A stretch of 64,000 nucleotides of DNA from Verrucomicrobiota bacterium (GTDB lineage: Bacteria; Verrucomicrobiota; Verrucomicrobiia; Limisphaerales; UBA1319). The notes under the pieces are model-generated. The model was not told the DNA's origin. It worked only from the letters and a program-made list of their open reading frames with translations, and searched no databases. The position numbers and the translations under genes were made by a program. Shown here one piece after another: positions 52,132 to 61,320 of this stretch; the first letter of the stretch is position 1; every line of letters starts with the position of its first letter. The DNA is taken from NCBI GenBank assembly GCA_022711435.1, contig JAKLFB010000002.1, positions 230,830-294,829 of the forward strand, given 5' to 3'.

Positions 52132-52134
52132 GGC

Positions 52135-53274
52135 ATGAGACCTATGCGGCTCGAACCCGACCCGTCATCCACGCCCCCTCAGGCGGGGATGGAACATGCG
52201 CCCGGCCGCCCGGCGCCGCGGCCGGAGAGCACCCTCGAGGAGCGCCTCGACGCCCTCACCGCTCCAGGCGAGCTGTGTCGGCTCGAAGGCGGGTGGATCC
52301 GTTGCCTTGCCTGCGCGCATCGCTGCCGGATCGCCCCCGGCCGGCGCGGCCTCTGCCGGGTCCGGTCCAACACGGGGGGCCAGCTCCGCGTCCCTTTCGG
52401 ATACGTCGCCGGCGTCCAATGCGATCCGATCGAGAAGAAGCCTTTCTTTCATGTCCAGCCCGGCTCGGACGCCCTCACGTTCGGCATGTTGGGGTGCAAC
52501 TTCCACTGCGGGTATTGCCAGAACTGGATCAGCAGCCAGGGGCTCCGCGAGAAGGCCGATCCCCTCCATGTCCGGCCGGTGGACCCGGCAGCGCTGGCCC
52601 ATGAGGCCAGGCGCTTGGGCGCGTCTCTTCTGGTCTCGAGCTACAACGAGCCGCTAATTACATCCGAGTGGGCAGCGGCGGTCTTCCGGCAGGGCAAGGC
52701 CGCGGGGCTGCGCGCCGCGATCGTCTCCAACGGCTACGCAACCCCGGAGGCGATCGATTACCTGCGCCCCTGGATCTCCGCGTGCAAGGTCGATTTGAAG
52801 GGATTCGACGATCGGCGGTATCGCCAGCTCGGGGGCGCGCTGGCGCCCTTGCTCGACACGATCCGCCGCGCTCATGCGTGCGGCATCTGGCTCGAGGTCG
52901 TCACCCTGCTGGTGCCCGGGTTCAACGACCTGCCAGGCGAGCTCGAATCCATCGCCCGGTTCCTGGTCTCCGTCAGCCCCGACATCCCCTGGCACGTCAC
53001 CGCGTTTCACCCCGATTACCGGATGACCGACCGCCGCCGGACGACCGCCGACGATCTCCTGCGCGCCGCGCAAATCGGCGTCGAGGCCGGCCTTCATTTC
53101 GTCTACGCCGGCAATCTGCCCGGCCAGCTTGCCGAATGGGAGAACACCCGATGCCCGCGCTGCCGTTCAACCCTGATCCGGCGGCGCGGATTCGACGTGC
53201 TCGACCGCCGCCTGGGCCCGGACGGGTGCTGTCCAGGCTGCGGGCAGGCCATTCCGGGCTTGTGGAGGGCCTGA
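52135..53274 (+). CDS. amrS: Radical SAM enzyme of the AmmeMemoRadiSam type
   Basis: This 379-residue protein matches the AmrS family. A cysteine group CLACAHRCRIAPGRRGLCRVR near residue 60 precedes the radical SAM motif GCNFHCGYCQNW (CxxxCxxC, about residue 122), then SYNEPLITSEW, VSNGYATPEAIDYLRPW and HVTAFHPDYRMTDRRRTT. A zinc-ribbon-like end (CPRCRSTL, GCCPGCGQ) closes it. AmrS enzymes form a radical from S-adenosylmethionine to modify an unknown substrate. The usual AmmeMemo partners are not adjacent, so it is an orphan copy here. The N-terminal 40 residues are variable, and ATGs at 52135 and 52144 are equally possible. Confidence 0.88.
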   Translation: MRPMRLEPDPSSTPPQAGMEHAPGRPAPRPESTLEERLDALTAPGELCRLEGGWIRCLACAHRCRIAPGRRGLCRVRSNTGGQLRVPFGYVAGVQCDPIEKKPFFHVQPGSDALTFGMLGCNFHCGYCQNWISSQGLREKADPLHVRPVDPAALAHEARRLGASLLVSSYNEPLITSEWAAAVFRQGKAAGLRAAIVSNGYATPEAIDYLRPWISACKVDLKGFDDRRYRQLGGALAPLLDTIRRAHACGIWLEVVTLLVPGFNDLPGELESIARFLVSVSPDIPWHVTAFHPDYRMTDRRRTTADDLLRAAQIGVEAGLHFVYAGNLPGQLAEWENTRCPRCRSTLIRRRGFDVLDRRLGPDGCCPGCGQAIPGLWRA

Positions 53275-53341
53275 GCCTCCGAATTCCGTTGGCAAATCCG
53301 CTGGTCTGCGGTAAACACTCGACAAAAATCGACGACCCAAC

Positions 53342-54304
53342 ATGAAACGAATATCCATTGGCACCTGGGCTTTTGTGTTCAACCAGAAGCGTCCCATCGA
53401 GTTTTCGGAGATTGTCACCGGGCTGAAGAAGCTTCATTTCGACGGGCTCGAGCTGGGCGGTTTTGGCATTCACCCCAATCCGACCACGGGGTGGACGGCG
53501 GCGAGCTGGCAGCGCGATCCCGCCGCGGCCTATCGCGATTTGTGCGCCGCGATCCGGTCCACGTGGGAATCGCAGGGGCTGGGATGCAGCGGCCTGGCTG
53601 CCGATCTCTGGGCCGAACGCCTCATCACCGCTCCCGACAACAACTCCTACCTGGCCGCCTTCCGCAAGAACCTCGAGTTTTGCGAGCTGCTCGGCATCGA
53701 TGTCATCCGCGTGGACACGACCGAGCCGCCGGGGATTCTCGGAAAGATCCCCGGCGAGAAGCCGCCGGCCGACCGCCCGACCGTCCCCTACGAGACCGCC
53801 TTCAAGCGGGTGGTCAGCACCTGGAAACGTTGCGCCCGCGAGGCCGCCGACCGCGGAGTCCGGATCGTCTGGGAGTTCGAACCCGGCTATGCCTTCAACA
53901 AGCCGTCCGACATCTTCCGCGTGGTCGACGCGGTCAACCACGACCAGTTCATGGTCATGTTCGACACCTGTCATGCGGACAATGTGGCGGTCAACGGCGC
54001 GCGCCAGCCCGGCAAGAAGGAGACCCTGCCCGGCGGCATCCGCGAGCTCGCCGAGAAGCTCGCGGGCAAGATCGGCCGCGTCCACCTCATCGACTCCAAC
54101 GGCACGTTGAACGAGCACGGCACGTCCGCTCATCCGCCCTTTGGCCAGGGCCGGCTCAAGTTCGACGAGTTCATGCCCGCCCTGGTCGCCGCCGGCTGCC
54201 CCGACGACTGGTGGACTATCGATCTCTGCTTCTGGCCTGATGCGTGGAAAAGCACTGCCAAGTGCAAGAAGGCCATCGATCAGCTCAATAAGAAATACGG
54301 CTGA
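53342..54304 (+). CDS. Sugar phosphate isomerase/epimerase (TIM barrel)
   Basis: This 320-residue xylose-isomerase-like TIM-barrel protein has metal-binding acidic and histidine residues in VWEFEPGYAFN, MVMFDTCHADN and GRVHLIDSNGTL. The opening ISIGTWAFVFNQKRPIEF and HFDGLELGGFGIHPNP are typical of the group found in Verrucomicrobia and Planctomycetes. It probably interconverts a keto sugar or inositol derivative. The substrate is unknown. The stop is ten bases from the end of the convergent dehydrogenase. Confidence 0.85.
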   Translation: MKRISIGTWAFVFNQKRPIEFSEIVTGLKKLHFDGLELGGFGIHPNPTTGWTAASWQRDPAAAYRDLCAAIRSTWESQGLGCSGLAADLWAERLITAPDNNSYLAAFRKNLEFCELLGIDVIRVDTTEPPGILGKIPGEKPPADRPTVPYETAFKRVVSTWKRCAREAADRGVRIVWEFEPGYAFNKPSDIFRVVDAVNHDQFMVMFDTCHADNVAVNGARQPGKKETLPGGIRELAEKLAGKIGRVHLIDSNGTLNEHGTSAHPPFGQGRLKFDEFMPALVAAGCPDDWWTIDLCFWPDAWKSTAKCKKAIDQLNKKYG

Positions 54305-54313
54305 GCCGCCTCG

Positions 54314-55441
54314 CTAGGGCGGGCCGGCCAGGTTCTCGATAATCCGGTCCGCCATTTCCGCGGTGCTGAGGGTCCCGCCCAGGTCCTGAGTCCGGTGGCC
54401 GGCGTCCAGGGCCCGCTCGATGGCCGCCTCGATCGCGTGGCCCGCCGCCGCGCACCCCAGCCACCCGAGCATCATTGCCCCGCTCAGAATGGCCGCCGCC
54501 GGATTGGCCAGGCCACGCCCCGCGATGTCCGGCGCCGAGCCGTGGACCGGCTCGAACATGCTCGGGTGCCGCCGGGACGGATCGAGGTTGGCGCTGGGCG
54601 CCAGGCCCAGCCCGCCGGTGATGGCCGCCGCCAGATCGCTCAGAAGATCGCCGAACAGGTTCGACGCCACCAGCACGTCGAACCGCTCCGGTGCACGCAC
54701 CAGGTTCATCGCCGCCGCATCCGCGTGCTGCCGGTCCGCTGCGACCTCGGGATAGTCGGCGCGGACCGCCTCCAGGCACTCGTCCCACAGCGCCATCCCG
54801 TGCCGCAGAGCATTGGACTTGGTCACCATCGTCAGACGCCGGCGCCGGCGCCGGGCCAGATTGAATCCAACCCGCAGCACCCGCTCGATCCCCGCCCGGG
54901 TGTGCACCGCCGTCTCGAGCGCGATCTCCCCCTCGAGCCCTTCCCGGAACCGGCCGCCGCACGACACATATTCCCCTTCCGTGTTCTCCCGGACCACCAC
55001 AAGGTCGATCAACGGACGCCGCCCCAGCGGCGCGGCCACCCCGGGTAACAGGCGGCTCGGACGCACGCACGCGAACTGGTCGAAACCCTGCCGGATCCGC
55101 ACCAGGGGCTCGAGCGTCACCCCATCCGGCAGCCGCGCCGGATCGCCAAGCGCGCCCAGCAGGATCGCATCGTAAGACGCCAGGCGATCGAGCATGTCGG
55201 GCGGCGCCACACATCCGTGCTTCATGAAATAGTCGGCGCCCCATGGCATCCGCTCGCCTTCGAGGCGAAATCCGCCGCACCGGGCCTGGGCCTCCTCGAG
55301 CACCCGCCATGCCTGATCGATCACTTCAACCCCGATGCCGTCTCCGGGATAGACGGCGATCCGGAGCACCTTGGTTTGCTCAGGCTGGCGGTCGGGCGCT
55401 TGGCCGGCCGGCGGCGCCGGGGATGGCATCTCGTTTATCAT
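54314..55441 (-). CDS. Isopropylmalate/tartrate dehydrogenase family enzyme
   Basis: This 375-residue NAD-dependent beta-decarboxylating dehydrogenase starts RIAVYPGDGIGVEVIDQAWR. It carries the substrate-binding arginines and VVVRENTEGEYVSCGGRF, the Lys/Asp active site region TMVTKSNALRHGMALWDE and VLVASNLFGDLLSDLAAAI, and SMFEPVHGSAPDIAGRGLANP for NAD binding. The TEGEYVSCGG form and a preference-like GALGDPARLPD suggest tartrate/D-malate dehydrogenase rather than LeuB, but this is not certain. Starts at 55441 (chosen) and 55450 are both possible. The leucine operon is not present, supporting a catabolic role. Confidence 0.85.
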   Translation of the reverse strand: MINEMPSPAPPAGQAPDRQPEQTKVLRIAVYPGDGIGVEVIDQAWRVLEEAQARCGGFRLEGERMPWGADYFMKHGCVAPPDMLDRLASYDAILLGALGDPARLPDGVTLEPLVRIRQGFDQFACVRPSRLLPGVAAPLGRRPLIDLVVVRENTEGEYVSCGGRFREGLEGEIALETAVHTRAGIERVLRVGFNLARRRRRRLTMVTKSNALRHGMALWDECLEAVRADYPEVAADRQHADAAAMNLVRAPERFDVLVASNLFGDLLSDLAAAITGGLGLAPSANLDPSRRHPSMFEPVHGSAPDIAGRGLANPAAAILSGAMMLGWLGCAAAGHAIEAAIERALDAGHRTQDLGGTLSTAEMADRIIENLAGPP

Positions 55442-55876
55442 CCCAGGCATCCTACCCCCTGCGCGTCCGCGGTGGCACGCCCGAAAACCGACGCCCCGAA
55501 CCGGAGAGTGCTGGGCAAAATTCTTCTCCCCCCGCTCGTGCCTCGCGGGGGGAGGGAAATCAGAGTGGGCTTGCGAGAGACGATGCGGCGGCGTGCCGGG
55601 CAGCCAAGTAACACGCTCAACAATCGCTTCCAGTGGGCTTGCTGGGCAATCGCTTTCAGGCGGCGCGCTGGGTCACTTGCACCCGTTAGCCGACCGTCTT
55701 CTCCCTCCCCTCCGCGGCAGTGGAGGGTCGGGGAGAGGCGGGCGTGCACCGCAGGATTTTGCCCCATGCCCCGCTGTGAGGCGCCACAAATCGGGTTGCC
55801 AGCCCGGGCCGATCCCGCCATACTCAGGCCATAACCCGTGCGCGGCCTGGTCCGATCTCCCGCCACGAATGCCAGG
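55442..55876. repeat. Intergenic region with two GC-rich hairpin repeats
   Basis: The region has no gene. It holds a perfect hairpin with 10-base arms (CTCCCCCCGC at 55526-55535 and GCGGGGGGAG at 55545-55554) and an imperfect one (CTCCC and CCCTCC at 55701-55713 facing GGAGGG and GGGAG at 55722-55735). TGGGCTTGC and GGGCAATCGCTT are repeated around 55560-55660. They look like dispersed intergenic palindromic repeats or terminators. Promoter elements for the next gene were not resolved. Confidence 0.5.
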
Positions 55877-57487
55877 ATGCCATCTATGCCGATCTTTGGC
55901 GTTTCCGTTGTCCTGGGCGATCCGCTCTTGCGGCAGCGCCCATCCGCCCGCCCGCCAGGCGGCCGGCACAATCTGAAGCTGCACTGTCTTTCGGGGATTC
56001 TGACTGCGCTCCTGGCTTGCGGCGCCGTGGCGTCCGCTCGAGCGCAAAAGCCGGCTGAACCCGCAACCCTGAAACCGGCGCTCGAGGTTTGGAGTCCCGC
56101 GCTCGCGCGGTCCGAGGCCGCAAGCCGCCAGCCCCAGGAGCCAGCCTTCTACCTCCCCGCCAACCCCGATTACACGATCGTCCAATCCGTCTTGGACTCC
56201 CTCCGGTTCACCCTGGGAAAGACGATCGAGCGGGACGATCGGGGGCATTGGCGTTCGGTGTCGACCTTCGTGGATCCCGAAGGCAGGGTGATGGGCTGGC
56301 ATGACTTCGGCCATCTCGAGGGGCCGGGGTGGGCAGCCAACGCCGTCGGCGGCGCCCACGAAATCCATGCCTGGGGCGGGTTCCTCGGACGGCCCGAATG
56401 GCAGGCGCAGGCCCTCGGCATCCTCGATCACGTCCTCGATGGGGGGTTCATCGACGAAACCAACGGTTTCATCCGCGGCTACCGCGAGACCACGACCGGC
56501 CGGTTCGTGCTCAACTACAAGCACAACTCGGATTGGTTCTGCCCGGGATCGATGGCGAAGGTCGCCTTTCAGCTCCTGATCTTCGCCGATGACCTCGGCA
56601 AGGACGCGCGCGCGGCCCGGATGCGAGCCGCGGCGGCGCGGACGGCCGCCTGGCTGGATCGCCACCTCGAGCCCGTCACCAACGGCTGGTTTCCCCGGCG
56701 CGCCACCCCGCAAGGCCGGATCTACCGCAAGTCGCCCGATGGCGGCGAGGATCCGTTCTGGCAGACATCGGCCGACGGCTTGTTCATCGTGCAGCTTGAG
56801 GCGGCGCTGACGGCACGCGGCCTGGCCGATTACCGGGCCGATCTGCGCGCCAAGGCCAAAACCTTTTTCGCCGCGGGCGGCATCTACGGCAGCATCAACC
56901 ACGACACCTATGACCCCCGCGAAAATGTCGCCTACTCGGTCGCCTTCCGCACATGGCTCGGTGTGTCGCGCGTTTTGGCCGACGATGCCTTGCGCCGCCG
57001 CGCGCACGCCGAATGCCTGGCCGGCCTGGACCAGTTCAAAATGACCGGAGACCGCAACGGCGTGGCCACTCGAGGGCTCTTGTTCATGGAGCAGAGCTGG
57101 GACACCTCCTACCTTTGGGAGAATGCCGAGGCCGCCCTCGCCCTCTTCGAGGCCGCCCTGGATCTGCGGCCGTCCGATCCGGCTCGCAGCCGCGAGCTCG
57201 AGCGCGACGGGCTGGTGATCCTGCGAGCCGCCGCCCGGCATCATTACGGCCCGCACGGTTTCCTCACCGAAGGCGTCGACTGGAACGACCACGTCGGCCA
57301 GCAGCACCATATCGGCGGCGCCAAGTTCGGGGCCATCCAGTACACGGAGCCGTTCCTGAACGGCCAGCACATCGCCGAGCCCACGCTCTTTTACCTGCGC
57401 CACCTGGCTGTCCGGCAACCGGTCGCCGGCCGGCTCGAATACCGCGACCTCGAAGGCAACCTCCTCCATGCCGCCCCCGCTCTGTGA
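55877..57487 (+). CDS. Exported (alpha/alpha)-barrel-like protein of unknown function
   Basis: This 536-residue protein has a hydrophobic export signal after about 35 residues (LSGILTALLACGAVASARA), where LLAC could be a lipobox. The body has Trp/Gly/Asp-rich motifs spaced along helices: GWHDFGHLEGPGWAANAVGG, HNSDWFCPGSMAKVAFQLL, ARTAAWLDRHLEP, WQTSADGLFI and HHYGPHGFLTEGVDWNDHVG. This pattern recalls six-hairpin glycosidases and AGE-type barrels, so a carbohydrate-active role is likely. No family can be named. Starts at GTG 55838, ATG 55877 and ATG 55886 are in frame. The second was used. Confidence 0.65.
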   Translation: MPSMPIFGVSVVLGDPLLRQRPSARPPGGRHNLKLHCLSGILTALLACGAVASARAQKPAEPATLKPALEVWSPALARSEAASRQPQEPAFYLPANPDYTIVQSVLDSLRFTLGKTIERDDRGHWRSVSTFVDPEGRVMGWHDFGHLEGPGWAANAVGGAHEIHAWGGFLGRPEWQAQALGILDHVLDGGFIDETNGFIRGYRETTTGRFVLNYKHNSDWFCPGSMAKVAFQLLIFADDLGKDARAARMRAAAARTAAWLDRHLEPVTNGWFPRRATPQGRIYRKSPDGGEDPFWQTSADGLFIVQLEAALTARGLADYRADLRAKAKTFFAAGGIYGSINHDTYDPRENVAYSVAFRTWLGVSRVLADDALRRRAHAECLAGLDQFKMTGDRNGVATRGLLFMEQSWDTSYLWENAEAALALFEAALDLRPSDPARSRELERDGLVILRAAARHHYGPHGFLTEGVDWNDHVGQQHHIGGAKFGAIQYTEPFLNGQHIAEPTLFYLRHLAVRQPVAGRLEYRDLEGNLLHAAPAL

Positions 57488-57527
57488 AACCGGAAAGGCC
57501 CAACCGCCAGGATCCTGACCGCGCGCC

Positions 57528-58631
57528 ATGTCCGATGCTCTCCATATCCTGTTCGGGGTGCTGACCACGGTGGCCCTGCTGCTGGGCGCCTGGCAGTATT
57601 GGGCTGCGCAGCGCTTTCCCCTGCATCAGCGCCAGCCGCTCGCCGGGCCGGCCCCCGGCGTGACTGTCCTCAAGCCGCTCGAGGATTGCGGCGCCGCCGC
57701 CCTCGCCTGCCTCCGCGGCTGGCTCAGCCAGGAATACCCCGGCCCCCTCCAGATCCTGGCCGGGATCGCATCCGAAGAGGATCTCCCCAGGGACGCCGTT
57801 TCGCGGCTGCAGGCCGAGTTTCCCGATCGCCGCGTCGAATGGATAGCCTGCCCCCAGCGCCTGGGCGCCAATGCCAAGGCGTCCGTTCTCGCCCAGTTGC
57901 AGGAGAAGGCTCGCCATGATCGCGTGGTGATCAGCGCTGCCGATGTGATGCCGCCGCCCGATCTGCTCGCCCAGGTGGTCCCGCCCCTGGCCGATCCAAG
58001 CGTCGGAGCCGTCACCTGCTTCTCCCGGCTCGCCAGCCCCAGCGGATTGGCCATGTGTTGGGAGGCGATCACCGTCAATGCCGATTTCTGGAGCCACGTC
58101 CTCCAGTCCCGCACCATCCATCGCACGAATTTCCTGCTCAACGGGGTCGTCGCCGCCCGCCGCAGCGTTCTCGATCACGCCCAGGCATGGCGAACGCTGG
58201 TGGATGATCTGGCCGACCACTGCCAGCTCGGACACCGCATCGCCCACAACGGCGGGTCGATCCTGTTAAGCCCCGTCGTCGTGGACTGCGTCCTTCCCGC
58301 CTCGACATGGGCTCAGGCATGGCAGCGCCAGCTCGATTGGGCCTGCGCACTCCGGTGCTGCCGGCTCGGCTCCCATGCGCTCAGCATCCTCGGCAACATG
58401 ACGTTCTGGCCCCTGCTCTGGCTCCTGGCATCCCTCTCCCCCCATCTGGTTCTGCCCGCCATGGTTTGCATCATCCTGCGGATCCATCAGGCATGCTACC
58501 TTGAAGCCCTCATGTTCGAACGCCAGCAGGATTTCCGCCATGCCTGGCTGGTGCCCATCAAAGACCTGTTGCAGGTCGCCCTCTGGACCCTCAGCCTCGC
58601 CCGCCGGAAAAGGCGCCGCCCGTTCCCCTGA
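57528..58631 (+). CDS. GT2/GT21 glycosyltransferase (ceramide glucosyltransferase-like)
   Basis: This 367-residue membrane glycosyltransferase has an N-terminal helix (ALHILFGVLTTVALLLGAW), then PGVTVLKPLEDCGAAALACLR. GIASEEDLPRDAV and VVISAADVMPPPDLL supply the acidic metal/donor motifs, and WQRQLDWACALRC corresponds to the QxxRW-type acceptor motif. Two or three C-terminal helices follow. The arrangement fits GT21 enzymes that glucosylate ceramide or hopanoid-type lipids (HpnI). It follows the barrel-like gene by 40 bases and may be cotranscribed. The substrate is unproven. Confidence 0.8.
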   Translation: MSDALHILFGVLTTVALLLGAWQYWAAQRFPLHQRQPLAGPAPGVTVLKPLEDCGAAALACLRGWLSQEYPGPLQILAGIASEEDLPRDAVSRLQAEFPDRRVEWIACPQRLGANAKASVLAQLQEKARHDRVVISAADVMPPPDLLAQVVPPLADPSVGAVTCFSRLASPSGLAMCWEAITVNADFWSHVLQSRTIHRTNFLLNGVVAARRSVLDHAQAWRTLVDDLADHCQLGHRIAHNGGSILLSPVVVDCVLPASTWAQAWQRQLDWACALRCCRLGSHALSILGNMTFWPLLWLLASLSPHLVLPAMVCIILRIHQACYLEALMFERQQDFRHAWLVPIKDLLQVALWTLSLARRKRRRPFP

Positions 58632-58653
58632 GCGATCGCCCCGCCCGATCGCC

Positions 58654-58673
58654 GATCCGGTGTCCGCCGGATC
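58654..58673. terminator. Hairpin between convergent glycosyltransferase and recA
   Basis: GATCCGG and CCGGATC form a perfect seven-base stem with a six-base loop between two convergent stops. There is no T-run, so strength is uncertain. It could serve both directions. Confidence 0.45.
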
Positions 58674-58703
58674 TTGCCGCTCGCGGCTCGAGGCGCCGCC
58701 CGG

Positions 58704-59783
58704 TCAGGCCGGGCGGGCCGCCGCCCTCTTCTCGAGAATGGCAGCGACGATCTTCTGGGCGAGATCGGGCTTGTCGATCAGAGCCTGGCGCGCGGCATCC
58801 CGGCCCTGGCCGATCAGCTCGCCGCCGAACTGGAGCCAGGCGCCCTTCTTCTCGACCGCGCCCGCCTCGACACCGACATCGAGGATGTTGCCCTCCTTGT
58901 TGATGCCGTGGTTGTAGAAGATCTCGAACTCGGCCTCGGTGAAAGGCGGCGCCACCTTGTTCTTGACGATCTTGACCTTCGTGTTGTTGCCGATCACGTT
59001 GCCCGCCGAGTCCTTGATCGTGTCCCGGCGCCGGATGTCCAGGCGGACGCTGGCGTAGAACTTCAGCGCCTTGCCGCCCGGCGTGGTCTCGGGATTGCCG
59101 AAGAGGATGCCGACCTTCTCGCGGATCTGGTTGGTGAACACGCACAGGGTTTTCGCCTTCGAGAGGATCGCCGTGAGCTTGCGCAGGGCCTGGCTCATCA
59201 GACGCGCCTGCATGCCCATCGTCGCCATCCCCATCTCGCCCTCCAGCTCCGCCTTCGGCACCAGCGCCGCCACTGAGTCGATCACGATCACGTCCAGCGC
59301 GTTCGACCGGATCAGCGTCTCGCAGATGCTCAGCGCCTCCTCGCCGCTGTCCGGCTGCGATACCAGCAGCTCGTCCAGGTTCACCCCCAGGCGCTTCGCG
59401 TAGGCGGGATCCATCGCGTGCTCGGCATCGATGAACGCCGCCAGCCCACCCGCCTTTTGCGCGTTGGCGATCACGTGAAGCATCAGGGTCGTCTTGCCCG
59501 AGGATTCCGGCCCGAAGATCTCGATCACGCGCCCCCGGGGCAGCCCCCCCACGCCCAGCGCCAGATCCAGCGACAGCGCGCCGGTCGGTATCACGTCGAT
59601 ATTGACCCGGGCCCGGGCATCGCCCAACCGCATGATGCTCCCCTCGCCATAGGATTTGGTGATGGCCGTGATGGCCGTCTCGAGATCGCGACGGCGCACC
59701 GCCTGGATCTTGTCCGATTCCGGGTTTCGCGCCTCGGCCGGAGGCGCCTTGTCGGCGGGCTTGTCGCTCGTTTTCGGTGGCAT
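58704..59783 (-). CDS. recA: Recombinase RecA
   Basis: RecA pairs homologous DNA and triggers the SOS response. The 359-residue protein has the P-loop [38 protein letters not shown], the Walker B-like [20 protein letters not shown] and loop L1 [15 protein letters not shown]. It also has [22 protein letters not shown] and a short C-terminal tail. ATG 59783 is chosen because an open frame to 59837 crosses the likely promoter. No canonical LexA box could be assigned in the upstream 130 bases, although a CGAAC half-site lies near 59798. The gene is divergent from tRNA-Gly. Confidence 0.96.
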   Translation of the reverse strand: MPPKTSDKPADKAPPAEARNPESDKIQAVRRRDLETAITAITKSYGEGSIMRLGDARARVNIDVIPTGALSLDLALGVGGLPRGRVIEIFGPESSGKTTLMLHVIANAQKAGGLAAFIDAEHAMDPAYAKRLGVNLDELLVSQPDSGEEALSICETLIRSNALDVIVIDSVAALVPKAELEGEMGMATMGMQARLMSQALRKLTAILSKAKTLCVFTNQIREKVGILFGNPETTPGGKALKFYASVRLDIRRRDTIKDSAGNVIGNNTKVKIVKNKVAPPFTEAEFEIFYNHGINKEGNILDVGVEAGAVEKKGAWLQFGGELIGQGRDAARQALIDKPDLAQKIVAAILEKRAAARPA

Positions 59784-59809
59784 AAGCTTGCTCGTTGTTC
59801 GTCGACCGT

Positions 59810-59837
59810 TGATTAGATCATTCCCGATAAAAGTCAA
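59810..59837 (-). promoter_or_regulatory. recA: Possible recA promoter
   Basis: On the minus strand TTGACT (59837-59832) and TAATCA (59815-59810) are spaced 16 bases, placing the start of transcription about 25 bases before the recA ATG. Confidence 0.45.
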
Positions 59838-59872
59838 TCCGGCTTTCCGGCTTTCAGGGTCAAAAAGAACGC

Positions 59873-59900
59873 TTGCATTTTCCCCGCAGCCTCTTAGATT
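59873..59900 (+). promoter_or_regulatory. Promoter of tRNA-Gly
   Basis: TTGCAT (59873-59878) and TAGATT (59895-59900) are separated by 16 bases and lie 18 bases before the first tRNA base. The -10 is identical to that at 15883. Confidence 0.6.
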
Positions 59901-59918
59901 CTTTTTCGCTGTCAGGAT

Positions 59919-59995
59919 GCGAGCGTAACTCAGCCTGGTAGAGTGTCACCTTGCCAAGGTGATTGTCGAGGGTTCGAATCCCTTCGCTCGCTCCA
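59919..59995 (+). tRNA. tRNA-Gly (anticodon GCC)
   Basis: The acceptor arms GCGAGCG (59919-59925) and CGCTCGC (59985-59991) pair fully. The anticodon stem TCACC/GGTGA encloses the loop TTGCCAA, with anticodon GCC. The T-arm contains GGTTCGAATCC, and the D-arm ACTC...GAGT. A T discriminator and CCA (59993-59995) are encoded. It reads GGC and GGU. An integrase gene begins 122 bases downstream, so the 3' half of this tRNA is probably the attachment site of an integrated element. Confidence 0.95.
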
Positions 59996-60051
59996 ATCTA
60001 CCAGCCTCCAAACCAATCACTTACAACAGCGCAAAATGCGCTTCAGGGCTT

Positions 60052-60073
60052 TTCCTGAAAGATTCCTGAAAGA
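60052..60073. repeat. Tandem 11-base repeats beside the integrase gene
   Basis: TTCCTGAAAGA occurs twice back to back, just after a GCGC-N5-GCGC palindrome (60031-60043). A further inverted pair CCGAT/ATCGG ends directly before the integrase ATG. The repeats could be arm-type integrase sites, which is inference. Confidence 0.45.
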
Positions 60074-60116
60074 TTTGCCCCCTCACTCGCAGCCGATCTT
60101 CAACTGAAAATCGGCC

Positions 60117-61298
60117 ATGAGGCGGGGGCGTTTTCCGCAGCGCATCAAGCGCGGCTCGTGCGTCGTCACGATTTATCGGACGCCGAACAAGGGCTACACG
60201 TCGTTCACCGTGGCGCACTATGACGCCAGCGGGAAATTCCGTCGCCGCACCTTCGCGGACCACACGCAGGCACGGGAGGCCGCGACAGCCACGGCGGAGA
60301 ATCTGGCGGAAGGCAAAGCGGACGCGCTGGTGCTGACCGGCAATGATCTGTTGATCTACAGGCGGGCGCGGGAAGCCCTACAAAGCGTCGGGGTAAACCT
60401 CGATGTAGCTGCGATCCAGTTCGTCCAGTCCATGCAGAACGGAAATGGCGCGGCGAACAACGGCGCGACTTTTTCCGGGTTGACCAAGACGGTCACGGAT
60501 GTCGTAGACGAGTTGCTGGACTACAAACGGGCGAAGGGGAGGTCGTTGCTCTACCTGACCGATCTGCGAATCAGGCTGACTCGCTTTTCAAAGGCAGTCC
60601 ACGGCCCAATTAACCAGATCACTTCCCAGCAGATCGACGATTTCCTGAAGTCTCTCGGCGTGTCGGGTCGTTCCCAAAACAATTTCCGGTCAACGGTCGG
60701 CACCTTGCTCAGGTTCGCGCAGATGAAAGGCTACGTGGGTCGAGATCATCCCGGTGTGAGCCACGTGGAAAAGGCGTCGCAGACTCCCAAAGAGATTGTG
60801 GCGTTTACCCCGGATGAAATCCAAAGGCTGCTGCTGGCGGCCAAAGACGAATTGGTTCCCGCGCTGGCCATCGGGGCGTTTGGTGGGGTGCGCAGTCAAG
60901 AACTCAAACGTCTACGCTGGGAGGACATCAAGATGAAGCGGGGCCATATCGAGATCAAGGGCGCGAACTCAAAGACGGGCCTGCGTCGTTTGATCCCGAT
61001 GCCGCGCAATCTGCGAGCGTGGCTGCTGCCGTCCGCCAAGGCCATCGGTCCCGTTACGCCCTTCACCAATTTGGCGCTCCAGTTTGCCAAGCTCGCCAGA
61101 AGTGCGGGCATCCGGTGGAAGAAGAACGGCCTACGCCATTCATTCATCAGCTATCGGGTCGCCCAGACCGGTAATGTCGCGGCGGTGTCTTTGGAGGCCG
61201 GGAACAGCCCGCAGGTGATCCGCACCAATTACCTGAAAGTCGTGACTCGTGCCGAGGCTCGTCGATGGTTTGGAGTCTACCCGAATAGCCAAGCCTAA
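60117..61298 (+). CDS. Tyrosine-type integrase
   Basis: This 393-residue site-specific recombinase has catalytic blocks GGVRSQELKRLRWEDIKM (first Arg), KKNGLRHSFISYRVAQ (His and second Arg area) and IRTNYLKVV (the Tyr nucleophile). An N-terminal arm-binding-type beta region (VVTIYRTPNKGYTSFTVAHY) precedes a helical core-binding domain (ITSQQIDDFLKSLGVSGRSQ). The position just downstream of tRNA-Gly in the same direction is typical of an integrative element. Base composition is lower in GC than the flanking chromosome. It is convergent with a related gene 22 bases away. Confidence 0.9.
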   Translation: MRRGRFPQRIKRGSCVVTIYRTPNKGYTSFTVAHYDASGKFRRRTFADHTQAREAATATAENLAEGKADALVLTGNDLLIYRRAREALQSVGVNLDVAAIQFVQSMQNGNGAANNGATFSGLTKTVTDVVDELLDYKRAKGRSLLYLTDLRIRLTRFSKAVHGPINQITSQQIDDFLKSLGVSGRSQNNFRSTVGTLLRFAQMKGYVGRDHPGVSHVEKASQTPKEIVAFTPDEIQRLLLAAKDELVPALAIGAFGGVRSQELKRLRWEDIKMKRGHIEIKGANSKTGLRRLIPMPRNLRAWLLPSAKAIGPVTPFTNLALQFAKLARSAGIRWKKNGLRHSFISYRVAQTGNVAAVSLEAGNSPQVIRTNYLKVVTRAEARRWFGVYPNSQA

Positions 61299-61320
61299 AC
61301 CGTGCTCGGCATCAGGTGGA

